IMG/VR virus record: IMGVR_UViG_3300042451_001035
Span: 1-57,491 of that record
Reading direction: 5' to 3' (one strand)
DNA from: a virus
Length of the DNA: 57,491 bases
Below are positions 36,580 through 46,063 of the stretch, piece after piece. How positions within the stretch are numbered: position 1 is the first letter of the stretch; every line of letters begins with the position of its first letter. A model generated the notes under the pieces. It saw only the letters and a program-made list of their open reading frames with translations, searched no databases and was not told the DNA's origin. The position numbers and the translations under genes were made by a program.

Positions 36580-36616
36580 AAAAAAGGTAGAGGCAATCAA
36601 TAAAGTTGCCCCTACC
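36580..36616 (-). terminator. Terminator hairpin directly after the capsid gene
   Basis: On the minus strand GGTAGGGGCAA pairs with TTGCCTCTACC (11 pairs, one G-U) around a 9-nt loop, followed by six T. It begins 22 bases after the stop of the major capsid gene. It would lower transcription of the next gene relative to capsid. Confidence 0.8.
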
Positions 36617-36638
36617 CGATAAATATTCAAATAACTAA

Positions 36639-38051
36639 TTAGTTACCTTGAACGATAATGAACTGGTTTGCTGCACAAACACGAGTACCACGATAAGTGA
36701 TCATCGCAATTTGATTAGTCATTGTACCATCTGTTGGATTAGGAGATCCACCACCAAATTGCCATACACGAATACCATTACCAACAGTACCACCTTGAGG
36801 AGGTTGTTGATACATAATAGTGATGTTCTTGTAAGCTTGAGCAGTTTTTGCATCCTTAGTTTCACCCATTGGATAGATTAAACCGAAATTACGGAAGTAA
36901 TCAACGTTTGGAGTTAAACCAGTTGTAACCTCAGTGTTGAATTGAGAGTACTTCTTAACAGACAATAAATATCCATCAATGAAGATTTCTTGGAAACCAT
37001 AAGCAACAGAAGCTTCTTTAGACTTCTCGCCTTGTCCATAAACGAAAGCACCAGCTGGGTAAGCAGCGAAGATACCATCAGAGAAATCTTGTCTTTGGAA
37101 GATATCAGTTAACCATGCAGATTGTTTAGCACAACCATTAACATCCATGATACGAGTAATCTCGTGTAATTTTTGGATATCTAAAGTACCCGGAGTGTAA
37201 CCAACTGTTTCACCGTCAGCAACTACTTTAGGGATGATACCTACAGAACCTTGAGAATTAGAATCAATTGCAGAGTTATTTTGTAAATCACCACGCATTA
37301 ATTTTGCTTCTACGTTGTTCTTGAAACGAACAAGAGTCTTATACATACCCTTGTAAGTGAAAGCGGTAACGCCATTAGCAGCCATATCTGGAGATACTGG
37401 GAACTCATAAAAAGTATCAGCCATTTGCGCTAAGTCAGTGTTAGACCAACCATCACGAATTTCAGTTACATAGTTATCATATCTTTGATCCAATTGGATT
37501 AAAGGATTGATTTGTTGAGAAGCTTCACCAGCATCTGCATCACCACCGAATAATAAAACCTCACCTGCTAACAATGAGTTTACACCAGCAGAAGCAAATC
37601 TTTGAGATGTTTGCTTAGGTGCAACTTGGAAAGTCCATGCATAAGCTACGCTATCGTCAATTGAGATGATAACACCCTCAATGTTAGAAGAAGCCACACG
37701 CAATGTTTCGTTAACTCTTAATGGAGTTTGAGTACCATTGTTGTAGTAAGCTTCTTGTCCTAAAGTTAAAGTTAAAGTAGAACCAACGCCTGCAGCAACT
37801 GTAGATTCGTTAGTAACACCCGGCATTAATTTACCTCTGTTTTCAAACCAGAAGTAATTTAAGTTTTTAACTTCTTCCATGCCGCTATGAGCAGCTAACC
37901 ACCAAGTAAAATCTTCATTGCCATACTTTTGAGTGTATTGCTTGTAATACTGTGGAGTTAATAATTGTAGATCAACCATAAGTTGTCTATTCTGGGTTTG
38001 CAACGATATATTACCCGGTTGCAAAATATTTGAGGTAGGTATTCCTGCCAT
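36639..38051 (-). CDS. Major capsid protein (probable)
   Basis: A 470-aa protein, the right size for an HK97-fold major capsid protein. It lies after portal and scaffold candidates as usual. It opens MAGIPTSNILQPGNISLQT and has an early helical arm (LQLLTPQYYKQYTQKYG). A long beta-rich middle and an end with many strands follow (GIRVWQFGGGSPN, MITYRGTRVCAANQFIIVQGN). No signal or membrane segment. A strong terminator follows, consistent with high expression. Assigned from size, order and composition; the fold was not checked. Confidence 0.75.
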   Translation of the reverse strand: MAGIPTSNILQPGNISLQTQNRQLMVDLQLLTPQYYKQYTQKYGNEDFTWWLAAHSGMEEVKNLNYFWFENRGKLMPGVTNESTVAAGVGSTLTLTLGQEAYYNNGTQTPLRVNETLRVASSNIEGVIISIDDSVAYAWTFQVAPKQTSQRFASAGVNSLLAGEVLLFGGDADAGEASQQINPLIQLDQRYDNYVTEIRDGWSNTDLAQMADTFYEFPVSPDMAANGVTAFTYKGMYKTLVRFKNNVEAKLMRGDLQNNSAIDSNSQGSVGIIPKVVADGETVGYTPGTLDIQKLHEITRIMDVNGCAKQSAWLTDIFQRQDFSDGIFAAYPAGAFVYGQGEKSKEASVAYGFQEIFIDGYLLSVKKYSQFNTEVTTGLTPNVDYFRNFGLIYPMGETKDAKTAQAYKNITIMYQQPPQGGTVGNGIRVWQFGGGSPNPTDGTMTNQIAMITYRGTRVCAANQFIIVQGN

Positions 38052-38098
38052 AATATTTAATTTTGTTTTTTAACGCCTCCTCCAAAGGCAATAACAAG

Positions 38099-39274
38099 TT
38101 ACGAACTAAATGCCCATTCTGCCATTCTTAGCCTTTCAGCTTCTATGCTATTAAGATCTGGTTTCGCTCCTTGTGGAGTTGGTGTTTGGTTGATATTAAT
38201 ATTTCCGTTCTTTTTTAAATGAGCTAACAATCTTTGGGATGCAGCTTCATTTGCTATTTTTGAAAAGATTTTTTCACGATTTTCAAGCAGATATTTATCT
38301 GCCATTATTTGTTGAACATTTGGTTTCCCTTCCTTGTTAAACCACCTATTCTCAAAATATAAATCTGTATCAAAATCCTCCAAATCATTCTTTATTGCCA
38401 ATCTTTCTTCTTCAGCTACATTAAATGAAATCGGTATTTCAACATCCTCGTCTTTTACCGAAACATTAAATCCATTGAAGGACTGGAATTCAGAATCTAA
38501 AGTTCTTTCATAAATTGATCTAGCTTCTTGCATTATCTCAAATTCTTCTTGAGATTGAGCTTCTCTAGCACTTTCATTATAAATATCAGGCAAAGTAATT
38601 TCGCTTCTTAATTTTTCAATTTCTGGCTTTAAAACTTTTGCCTCTATCATCAATCTTCTTTCAGTGTAATCAACTTGTGATTGCCATTGATTTACTTTTG
38701 CAGCATAATCATCATCTGATTCATCATAACCTTGTTCAGGTTTTAAAGGTACGAAAAATTGATCATAAAACAAAAGCTCAACATCTTCATCAGATAAACT
38801 TTTATGTTTATTTTTGATATTTGTTTTTACAATCTCAGCAGCTATTTCAGTGTTTAATTCTGAATTTACCAATTTTTCTAACCTTTTTTGTTGATTCAGA
38901 ACTTCATAAACATCATCTGCCTTACCCTCTTTAATTGCATCAAATAATGTTTTGCTTACATCATCTTTAAATTGAAATTGAGTATTTCTTTCGTTTTCTT
39001 CAATTAATCTAGAAAATGCCTCTTCAGCTTCATCTACAGTATCAAATCCAAATCTTTCTTTTATAAAAGAATTTGGATCAAAAGCTGAAGGTTGACTAAC
39101 TAAATTTTGATCTTCTTGATTAATTTGGGCCGATTGTTGTTCATTATTCGGCTCATTTGTTGCAGTAGGGGCTACTTCTACTTGCTGTTGCACTTGTGGT
39201 GCATTTTCATCCGAAAACGGATTGTAACCTTCTGCCAGCGAAATTGGCGCTGACATGTCTTGATTTTCTAGCAT
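38099..39274 (-). CDS. Scaffold-like protein
   Basis: A 391-aa, strongly acidic, helical protein with a Gln/Asn-rich N-terminal part (QVQQQVEVAPTATNEPN, about 28-44). Long charged helices follow (EEAEFSRLIEEN-like, LFDAIKEGKADDVYEVLNQQ) and a short C-terminal helix with Leu-Arg pattern. Lying between portal-side genes and the major capsid gene, with this composition, it fits a capsid scaffolding protein. No protease motif is seen, so maturation cleavage would need another gene. Confidence 0.65.
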   Translation of the reverse strand: MLENQDMSAPISLAEGYNPFSDENAPQVQQQVEVAPTATNEPNNEQQSAQINQEDQNLVSQPSAFDPNSFIKERFGFDTVDEAEEAFSRLIEENERNTQFQFKDDVSKTLFDAIKEGKADDVYEVLNQQKRLEKLVNSELNTEIAAEIVKTNIKNKHKSLSDEDVELLFYDQFFVPLKPEQGYDESDDDYAAKVNQWQSQVDYTERRLMIEAKVLKPEIEKLRSEITLPDIYNESAREAQSQEEFEIMQEARSIYERTLDSEFQSFNGFNVSVKDEDVEIPISFNVAEEERLAIKNDLEDFDTDLYFENRWFNKEGKPNVQQIMADKYLLENREKIFSKIANEAASQRLLAHLKKNGNININQTPTPQGAKPDLNSIEAERLRMAEWAFSS

Positions 39275-39298
39275 AAATGCTTATTTTGGGTTTTGTTA

Positions 39299-39565
39299 TT
39301 AATCTATAACTACATCGCCAGTACTATCTATTGTAATGGCGTATTTTACTCCTGTATTAGTCAATAATTGAACACCAAACCAATTTGTTCCATCTCCATA
39401 AACTGGTTGTGTTAATCTACTATTAGCGTAAAGAATACTAGATCCTGTCAAAGTTGAAGTTGTAGTATAAACTATTCTAGTTCCTTGCTTAACTCCAACA
39501 TTGTCTGCTTCTAGAGCTGTTGGATATGTATTTTGTGATAATACATATGCTATTGAATTTGCCAT
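39299..39565 (-). CDS. Small virion-like protein (head decoration candidate)
   Basis: An 88-aa, beta-rich, Thr/Ser-rich protein with no cysteines (MANSIAYVLSQNTYPTALEA, then IVYTTTSTLTGSSILYANSR). Size and place beside portal, scaffold and capsid genes suggest a head decoration or cement protein. No family recognised. It shares its short beta style with the proteins at 45655 and 46064, but I see no clear sequence identity. Confidence 0.5.
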   Translation of the reverse strand: MANSIAYVLSQNTYPTALEADNVGVKQGTRIVYTTTSTLTGSSILYANSRLTQPVYGDGTNWFGVQLLTNTGVKYAITIDSTGDVVID

Positions 39566-39584
39566 TTTATTTCTATTTTAAATT

Positions 39585-39965
39585 TTAAGGTGCAGCCGTT
39601 GTTGTTGTAGTTGCAGAACCTTGTAATAATAAATAATTACCAATAATACCAAATGCAACAATACCACTTGCTGCAATTGATGTAACATCAGCTTTTGATG
39701 TTAAATTAACGCCAGCAACAGATACCCAGTTAATAGGCACTTCTGGTGCTGGTAATAATTGTCCTGTAATAGAACCATTATCATTTGTAGTACTAAAACT
39801 AATTGTTCCAGATGTTCCTACAAATTGAACTACCGCTGAATCCCATCCAGATAAATCTTGATAAAAAGAATTATTTGTGTTAAATGATTCAGTCGCATCT
39901 ACAGTTGTACTAATTTTTGAACTGAATTTTTGTAGTCTTATTAAAAGCTTACTTACCGTTGCCAT
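39585..39965 (-). CDS. Small virion-like protein with Thr-rich tail
   Basis: A 126-aa beta-rich protein ending in GSATTTTTAAP. This is the same Thr-Ala-Ala-Pro unit found in the long linkers of the 2053-aa muzzle-like protein and in the tail of the 45655-46026 protein. The body (SGWDSAVVQFVGTSGTISFS) has no motif known to me. Gene order between portal and capsid suggests a head surface protein. The short tail may be a remnant or a minimal acceptor site. Confidence 0.55.
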   Translation of the reverse strand: MATVSKLLIRLQKFSSKISTTVDATESFNTNNSFYQDLSGWDSAVVQFVGTSGTISFSTTNDNGSITGQLLPAPEVPINWVSVAGVNLTSKADVTSIAASGIVAFGIIGNYLLLQGSATTTTTAAP

Positions 39966-39990
39966 TTTTTTTTATTTTAATTTTTTATAA

Positions 39991-42390
39991 TTATTGTTGT
40001 TGCATTTCTTGTTCCATCATCATTTGTTCTTCTTCAGTTGGTCCTTGCTGACCTTGCTGCATTTGTTCCTGTTCCATCTGTTGCTGCTGTTGCTGCGCTT
40101 GTTGTTCTAGAGCTTGTTGCTGTTGTTGATTTTGAACTTCAATTGGCACAGTTACATTTTGCAACATTCCATTTACTAATTGCTGTAATTGTGGTGGAAT
40201 AGGTATATTAGCTTTAGCAAGATCAAATACTCCTTGTAATATAATTTCTTTTTCTTTTACCAATGATTGCTGTTGAGCTAATGAAGTGTCTGCTTGCATT
40301 TTTGCTTGAATACTAGCTTGTTGCGCTTGAGCATTTTGCTCACTATTCATTTGAGCTTTTTCTTGTTCCGTTTTAATGTATCTTTTTTGAGCCTGTCTAA
40401 AATACAATTCCCCTAACTCAACATTCTCTTTTGCAATTCTCATTGCTTTAAACGGATCTAGATATACAATTAATTGAGGGTTAGATGCTATTGCATTGTT
40501 CATCATTGCTTGTAAATTTGCTACTTGCATATCACTAGGCAACATTTTTACAGTAGCAAGAAAGTTTCTATTTACAACATCTTTTTCTTTTAATAAATCT
40601 CTATATTTTTTAGAACCGTATGTAACACTTTTATTAATTAAACAAGATATTTTTTTAGCTGTTTCTTCCATTACATAAATATATGCATCATACATATATT
40701 CTGTAGCATTATTTGCTAAAATTCTTGAAGCTTCAATATTTGAGGCAGCAACTCTTGGTTGTGCGGCTTGATTCATTAAATTAGGATCTTCTCCTAACTC
40801 ATCTTTTAAAACTTGATAATGGAATTGATACAATTGAATTAAAGCTTGTAATTGAGGAGCAAAACCAGTATTAGCTAATTCAGTAATTGGAACTGGAATT
40901 CTATTACCTTCGGCATCTCTACCACGATAATAAAGCTTACCTGTTTGTTCCCAAATCTTTTGTACTTCTAATGGCTTTACAGAATCCCCTAAACCTAAAT
41001 CTAACTCTTGTAATGCATCTACATCAATTGAAGCACCAGCTGGTACCATTTTAGCTACCATTTGCTGTATCTTTAATCTAGCTAAAATCATCTGCTCAAT
41101 AGGCTCTTCTATTTTTTCAGGTACAGCCACATTACGCATATCGTAAGGGTCGTACATATAAAAGCTGTAAGAAAACTCTGCATTACCTATTTCTTTTGGA
41201 TCTTGTGGGCGAATCATATTTTTTTTAATACCCCACTTAATCATTGTTTGAGTAACCGGACAATATACACCTTCGTATATATTCCATTTTTTCTCTTCTA
41301 TATATTGTTGATTTTCGTCTAATTTTTCAGGTTTCCCTTTTTTAATTATAGTGCTACCATTTTTCTTTGTTTTAGTAACAGTATAACCATCAGAATCTAA
41401 TGTTCTAATTTCAAATTGCATTAAGTCAATATTCCATTCATCATAAGGCCTTAACCAAGCAACATTCCAATCTTGCATCCACTTAATCTTATCTGTTCTT
41501 TGATATTCCTTTGATGATTCCGCCAATCTAAAAATATCTTCTTCTGTTAAAGTTCCTCCAGCTGCAATACTATATCTTGCCCTTATTTCACTAACTTTCA
41601 TTGACAAAATATGTCCTCTATAAGTAGTATCTCTAAAATCAGGGAAATCAGAATAAGAATAAATTGCATTTTCAGGTCTAATCCATTGAACATGAACTTC
41701 ACCTTCTTCATCCATCCAAGTATAAGTACAAACTAATCCAACTTCAGCAGAATCATGTAATAATCTTTGTTTTAAAACATCATTCCATCCATTAGCTTCT
41801 AATACATTATTGCAACCAATACTATATAAAATTTCTTCTGGTAAATGGTTAAATTCCATTATCCATTGATCTAATTCATCTTTATCTTCTGCAACAAATT
41901 GATCTTTTGGTATAAGTTCTATACCAGATTGTTGTTGTAATGCAGCTAAATTTTCTTTATTCCTATATACAAACTCCATTTCATCAGCAGCTGCTTTTTT
42001 CATCATTGCTGATGCTGTATCATTAGCAACTACACTAATCTTTTCTTTACGACTCATCCATGATCCAACTAATCTTGCAACAATGGTATTACCAATAATA
42101 ATTGATTTCCAATTAATATTTACAAAGTTAGCTTTACTATTCATTTCCAAACGATCCATAAACACACTCATGTCTATTTTACCGTTTGCAATTTGTCTAT
42201 TTTTTTTAAATCTATTATTTCTTAACCAAAAATAAGTTTGGTTTCCGTAAATTGTAGAATAGATGCTTTGTGCAACATTTTTACCATATGCATAATCTTT
42301 TTTAGATGATACATCTGTAGTAATTTGAAACTTTTTTAAGGCTTCGCCATTGCTATTTGCTGCTGATATGAATAACGGACTATCTGCCAA
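39991..42390 (-). CDS. Portal protein
   Basis: A 799-aa protein, large as in crAss-like and other podophage portals. It lies directly after the large terminase gene. The sequence shows a helical wing (SVFMDRLEMNSKANFVNIN, IVARLVGSWMSRKEKISV), a stem-like region around AVEQMILARLKIQQMVAKM, and an extreme Gln-rich C-terminus (QQQQQALEQQAQQQQQQMEQ and onward). The portal forms the dodecameric DNA channel and docks terminase. The poly-Gln tail is low complexity and may face the capsid interior. Confidence 0.8.
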   Translation of the reverse strand: MADSPLFISAANSNGEALKKFQITTDVSSKKDYAYGKNVAQSIYSTIYGNQTYFWLRNNRFKKNRQIANGKIDMSVFMDRLEMNSKANFVNINWKSIIIGNTIVARLVGSWMSRKEKISVVANDTASAMMKKAAADEMEFVYRNKENLAALQQQSGIELIPKDQFVAEDKDELDQWIMEFNHLPEEILYSIGCNNVLEANGWNDVLKQRLLHDSAEVGLVCTYTWMDEEGEVHVQWIRPENAIYSYSDFPDFRDTTYRGHILSMKVSEIRARYSIAAGGTLTEEDIFRLAESSKEYQRTDKIKWMQDWNVAWLRPYDEWNIDLMQFEIRTLDSDGYTVTKTKKNGSTIIKKGKPEKLDENQQYIEEKKWNIYEGVYCPVTQTMIKWGIKKNMIRPQDPKEIGNAEFSYSFYMYDPYDMRNVAVPEKIEEPIEQMILARLKIQQMVAKMVPAGASIDVDALQELDLGLGDSVKPLEVQKIWEQTGKLYYRGRDAEGNRIPVPITELANTGFAPQLQALIQLYQFHYQVLKDELGEDPNLMNQAAQPRVAASNIEASRILANNATEYMYDAYIYVMEETAKKISCLINKSVTYGSKKYRDLLKEKDVVNRNFLATVKMLPSDMQVANLQAMMNNAIASNPQLIVYLDPFKAMRIAKENVELGELYFRQAQKRYIKTEQEKAQMNSEQNAQAQQASIQAKMQADTSLAQQQSLVKEKEIILQGVFDLAKANIPIPPQLQQLVNGMLQNVTVPIEVQNQQQQQALEQQAQQQQQQMEQEQMQQGQQGPTEEEQMMMEQEMQQQ

Positions 42391-42408
42391 TGTGATTGTA
42401 TTTTACGT

Positions 42409-42416
42409 CAAATATA
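42409..42416 (-). promoter_or_regulatory. Bacteroidota -7 promoter element (TATATTTG) before portal
   Basis: TATATTTG on the minus strand, 18 bases before the portal start in the 57-bp gap after terminase. No TTG box is visible at the right distance. It could give portal and capsid genes a transcript separate from terminase. Confidence 0.5.
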
Positions 42417-42447
42417 CTAAATATTAAGAATTTAGTAAAATTTTTAA

Positions 42448-44496
42448 TTAATTGAACTCTGGCTTATAGCTTCTAACCAATGGTTCCCGTTTAATTTGTT
42501 TTTGAACTGGTTCCATAAGACATACAATTAACATTAAAAATGATACCGTTTGGTCAAAATCAGTTCTATTGTTTGGATCAAACTTTTTGGCATCTTCTAA
42601 CAAGTTTTCAAAATCTATGGAATCTATATGTGATTCAAAATACATAATTCCAACATCTGTCTGCTTAGTTAAGCTAAACGGAGTTGTTGGGAAACCTTTA
42701 TGTCTTTCTGCTGATTCTCGTTTAGAAGGATCAATTGTTGAAAGTGGGTAAGAGCCTAAATAACCAACCCTACCTCTATCTCTAAAATATGATAAATAAT
42801 CATCACTATTATGCTCATACCAAGCTTGATAACCATAAAATTCAGCCGCTAAAAGAACTTGCTCATGCAATGTTTCTTTAATTTGTGGTCTACCGTACAA
42901 ATGACCTATTGCCTTACCTGTATTACCCGGATCTAATAAATCATATCTTCTACCAATCCAAGCTGATGCTTTTGAACCGTACTTACCACCTTGACTATTG
43001 CTGTAACCGTCAATTGCAATTGCGCCATCTGATACCCTACCCGGCTTTCTAGTTTTAACATCAAATGTATGCTTATTCTCTTCGCCCGGTTTTGGGAATT
43101 GAGTTATAACCCAATGAAAATCTTCTTCTTTATCATTAATATTTCTCCATCTTACTGTTTGATCAATATCTCGGTAAAAAATAATATGCCTTTTTAATAC
43201 AGGGTTTTCTTTTAAATATTGCTCCCTTGCTCCTATATTCATTACATTAAAAATACATTTATCGGAGTCTGTGCTAAACGCTTCATCAATTGTCAATGGT
43301 TCTTTTCTAACACGAGCAGACAATGCTCTTGGGTTATTTTTAACCGTTTCTCTATCTGCTAGAATTTGGTCTAAAGTTTTATTTTCATCAGGGAATCCAA
43401 AGTCGTCAAAGTTTCTAGTTCGCTTTGCAGACATAAAAAATCTATAAAGACCGCTTGAAGTCGTTCCATTATCTTGCCTTTTGTCTTGATTACTTTCCTC
43501 CCATAATAATTTAAACGCATCTTGAACACCATCTTTTTCTGTAGTTAATTTCTCTACTGTTGTAGTATATAAAGCCTTTCCAATAATCTTACCTTCATCA
43601 TCTAGCAAACAATAACGCACAACTTCGTGTCTGTCATAGACATTAACCTCTGTTGTTTTACCGCACTCATCCGCCACATACCTATGAAGCTTTTGTCCAT
43701 CATAAGCAACTGTATCTGCCGATTGATGGTCAATAATTGAACCTAATTCATCTTTGTCAACACTATCTTCTGCTTTCTTACCCCTTACGTTTGTCTTTTG
43801 GAATCTCATTTCTGTTTTAGGATTAACACCCAAAGACATATCATATTCTGGTCTAAAAAACTTAGGTAATCTTCTAAATGGATTTACTACAGTCTTAGCA
43901 AAGAATTTTTTGGCATCAGATCCTGTTTTAGACTGAATACCTCCGTTTGTCATCTTAGTTCTAGTAATGTATTCAGAAACAAATAAACCAGCCACAAATG
44001 ATTTACCAAAACGTCTTTTAGTTACTTCAAGCATCCCCATACACAATGGATCTTGAATACAATAGTCCATAAAATAGAACTTTTCTAAATCTGGAATACG
44101 AAACTTAGGATAACCAATATCTATAGGCCACCACTGTAAATATAAATAGTGTAAACCAGTTAAAAATAATGGCTTCCCATTGTTCATGTACCAAAAGCCA
44201 TTTAACCTTCTATCCCACTCTTGTTTCTTATATTCTTCTAGCCTCTCATCATAAAACTCGGCTTCATCATCTTTTTTCTTTTTGTCAAATTCATCCCACT
44301 TCTTCATCGTATCTTGATACCAATCTGGCAAAGCAATCCTTTTCCAATATTGCTCTGATTCAGTTTCAGATCTTTTATATACACCCCTAAATTCAACTTG
44401 TTTTGTAATTATATTATAAACATATCCCTCTGGAGGTAAATTACACTTTAACCCCTGAATGTCTATAATACTACCACCTTCAATTTTTTCGTACAT
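42448..44496 (-). CDS. terL: Terminase large subunit
   Basis: A 682-aa DNA-packaging motor. The ATPase has Walker A TKRRFGKS (159-166) and Walker B YVADE (273-277), with a long N-terminal extension typical of this phage group (aromatic stretch FWYMNNGKPLFLTGLHYLYL, 101-120). The nuclease half has the expected first acidic strand IAIDGYS (493-499, Asp496) and further acids near the end (DFDQTVSF). It cuts and pumps genome into the procapsid through the portal. It follows the candidate small subunit by two bases. Confidence 0.9.
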   Translation of the reverse strand: MYEKIEGGSIIDIQGLKCNLPPEGYVYNIITKQVEFRGVYKRSETESEQYWKRIALPDWYQDTMKKWDEFDKKKKDDEAEFYDERLEEYKKQEWDRRLNGFWYMNNGKPLFLTGLHYLYLQWWPIDIGYPKFRIPDLEKFYFMDYCIQDPLCMGMLEVTKRRFGKSFVAGLFVSEYITRTKMTNGGIQSKTGSDAKKFFAKTVVNPFRRLPKFFRPEYDMSLGVNPKTEMRFQKTNVRGKKAEDSVDKDELGSIIDHQSADTVAYDGQKLHRYVADECGKTTEVNVYDRHEVVRYCLLDDEGKIIGKALYTTTVEKLTTEKDGVQDAFKLLWEESNQDKRQDNGTTSSGLYRFFMSAKRTRNFDDFGFPDENKTLDQILADRETVKNNPRALSARVRKEPLTIDEAFSTDSDKCIFNVMNIGAREQYLKENPVLKRHIIFYRDIDQTVRWRNINDKEEDFHWVITQFPKPGEENKHTFDVKTRKPGRVSDGAIAIDGYSNSQGGKYGSKASAWIGRRYDLLDPGNTGKAIGHLYGRPQIKETLHEQVLLAAEFYGYQAWYEHNSDDYLSYFRDRGRVGYLGSYPLSTIDPSKRESAERHKGFPTTPFSLTKQTDVGIMYFESHIDSIDFENLLEDAKKFDPNNRTDFDQTVSFLMLIVCLMEPVQKQIKREPLVRSYKPEFN

Positions 44497-44498
44497 AA

Positions 44499-44885
44499 TT
44501 AATATCTTTTGCCAGCTAATTCGCCTACTGCATCGGCCATGTTTTCTGGAGAAAATGGCTTTCTATTAACTTGAACTACTTCTTTTTTATCGTTAGTTTC
44601 TTGATTAATACCAGCTAATACTTCTAAAGCCTTAATTGAAGCTGAAATTGTTCCAGCATCTACCCATATTTTTTGTAATCTTTCAAATGTCTTAATTTTA
44701 GGATCATCAATATCAATTGCAGTAAGACTTGTTTTATTTAACAATTCAGCCATTTCATTAGCTTTTCTATTAAGTGCATGATATAGTTTACCTATCCCAT
44801 CTTGTTGATAATAAGCATTTTTACCTTCTAAATAAGCTATTTGTTTTTCTAAATCCTTAATCTTATTTTCTAATTCTGCTGACAT
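44499..44885 (-). CDS. Coiled-coil protein, candidate terminase small subunit
   Basis: A 128-aa acidic helical protein. Residues 4-25 are a coiled coil (LENKIKDLEKQIAYLEGKN), followed by helices ALNRKANEMAELLNK and RLQKIWVDAGTISASIKALE. It is immediately upstream of the large terminase gene, where small terminase subunits usually sit. There is no obvious helix-turn-helix, so the role in DNA recognition is inference. Overlaps the preceding gene by one base. Confidence 0.5.
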   Translation of the reverse strand: MSAELENKIKDLEKQIAYLEGKNAYYQQDGIGKLYHALNRKANEMAELLNKTSLTAIDIDDPKIKTFERLQKIWVDAGTISASIKALEVLAGINQETNDKKEVVQVNRKPFSPENMADAVGELAGKRY

Positions 44886-45550
44886 TAATTTAATTTTTTA
44901 GCATCTGAAATATTATAACCAATCAATAAATCTCCTTTTACAACTTTTTCAGTCAATTCATGCTCAACCGAAATTACTTCGTTTCTATCGTTGCCTTCTG
45001 GATAATATCTTAATCTTATAATTTTACCTTCTGTCCCATCATCATTTTGATATATAATTTCATAATCACTTGATATTACAGTACCTACAACATTGCCTGC
45101 TAAATCTCCGCTTGTAACGTAAATTTTATTTTTAACCAATTTAGGTTCAATTCCTTCTAAGAAACCAGTGTATGGTTCAAAAATCCTTAACCCAGTAATA
45201 AAATTATTTAAAGCGTTCCATGTGGAACCTTTTTCCTTTCTCCACATAAAGCACTCTTCAATTGGTATTGAAAAATATTGCATGTCAGAAGATGCTTCAG
45301 CTGTTGGTTTTTGATAGTTGAAAATTTTATAAGTGTCATGAGTAGCATTATGGTGAATTAAAATTTCAGAACCAACAGGTATTCCGACAGCATCAACTAC
45401 TTCCGCGTTTACTGGCTTAACATAACGCATGTTAAAATTATCATATACTCTTTCTAGTTTAATCTTTGTGCCATCTTTAAACGTATGGCTGTTTTTACTT
45501 TCTAAATCAACCTTAATGATTACTCTATTACTTGGAGCTTTCAATTTCAT
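44885..45550 (-). CDS. Unknown protein with a possible GroES-like beta fold
   Basis: A 221-aa beta-rich protein opening KLKAPSNRVIIKVDLESKNS and later VVDAVGIPVGSEILIHHNA. It closes with VKGDLLIGYNISDAK. The first strand (NRVIIKVD), the turn-V-x-x-G spacing and the closing strand resemble the order of GroES-type folds, but no mobile-loop GG-L-P motif is present. I give this only as a weak hint. First gene of the terminase transcript. Confidence 0.5.
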   Translation of the reverse strand: MKLKAPSNRVIIKVDLESKNSHTFKDGTKIKLERVYDNFNMRYVKPVNAEVVDAVGIPVGSEILIHHNATHDTYKIFNYQKPTAEASSDMQYFSIPIEECFMWRKEKGSTWNALNNFITGLRIFEPYTGFLEGIEPKLVKNKIYVTSGDLAGNVVGTVISSDYEIIYQNDDGTEGKIIRLRYYPEGNDRNEVISVEHELTEKVVKGDLLIGYNISDAKKLN

Positions 45551-45554
45551 AATT

Positions 45555-45570
45555 AATTAATTTAATTAAA
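45555..45570 (-). promoter_or_regulatory. 16-bp element TTTAATTAAATTAATT (minus-strand copy)
   Basis: An exact minus-strand copy of the 16-mer also found at 50422-50437, 51820-51835 and 51848-51863, all in gaps upstream of genes. Here it lies just before the start of the terminase-side operon at 45550, in the 104-bp divergent gap. Confidence 0.5.
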
Positions 45571-45603
45571 ATTACACGATTTTTTATATCTACCAAAATT
45601 TAT

Positions 45604-45611
45604 TATATTTG
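45604..45611 (+). promoter_or_regulatory. Bacteroidota -7 promoter element (TATATTTG)
   Basis: TATATTTG, 43 bases before the ATG of the 123-aa Thr-tailed protein, followed by an A-rich leader. No clear TTG -33 box. It would drive the two-gene plus-strand unit ended by the terminator at 46348. Confidence 0.6.
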
Positions 45612-45654
45612 TATTGCCCAAAAAAAAATTTATAACAAAAAAAACAATTAAAAA

Positions 45655-46026
45655 ATGGCAAATCATGTAGCAGTTTATGTTTATCGTAGAAACCAATACG
45701 ATTTAACGAACCCTAATGGAACACCTGCAACTAGCGGTGTATTATTTTCATTACCAACCGTTGGATTACAAGTTCAACCTACTACTGTAGTAGCAAATGG
45801 CGTACAAATGAATTCATTAATTCTTATGTATCCAAGTGGTCTTAATCAACCAGCTGAAAAATTATATAGCGATGCATCAGTTGCTACTTTAATTACAGCT
45901 ATCAATGGTGGTGGTACTGTACCAACAACAACTACGACTACAGCAGCTCCAACTACGACTACAGCAGCTCCAACAACTTCAACAACTACAGCAGCTCCAA
46001 CAACTTCAACAACTACAGCAGCTTAA
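45655..46026 (+). CDS. Small virion-like protein with Thr-rich tail
   Basis: A 123-aa protein. The N-terminal 88 residues are a beta-rich domain (MANHVAVYVYRRNQYDLTNP, NGTPATSGVLF). The rest is TTTTTTAAPTTTTAAPTTST-type repeats, the same unit as in the muzzle-like protein linkers. The next gene is a paralogue without the tail (shared NQY-x-L-x-NPNGTPATSG and VANGV-x-MNS). It has its own promoter and terminator and faces away from the flanking minus-strand operons. A decoration or fibre-tip protein is a guess; the tail is a likely O-glycan site. Confidence 0.6.
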   Translation: MANHVAVYVYRRNQYDLTNPNGTPATSGVLFSLPTVGLQVQPTTVVANGVQMNSLILMYPSGLNQPAEKLYSDASVATLITAINGGGTVPTTTTTTAAPTTTTAAPTTSTTTAAPTTSTTTAA

Positions 46027-46063
46027 TTTAAAAAAATTTAAAAACAATCAAAAATATTAAAAA

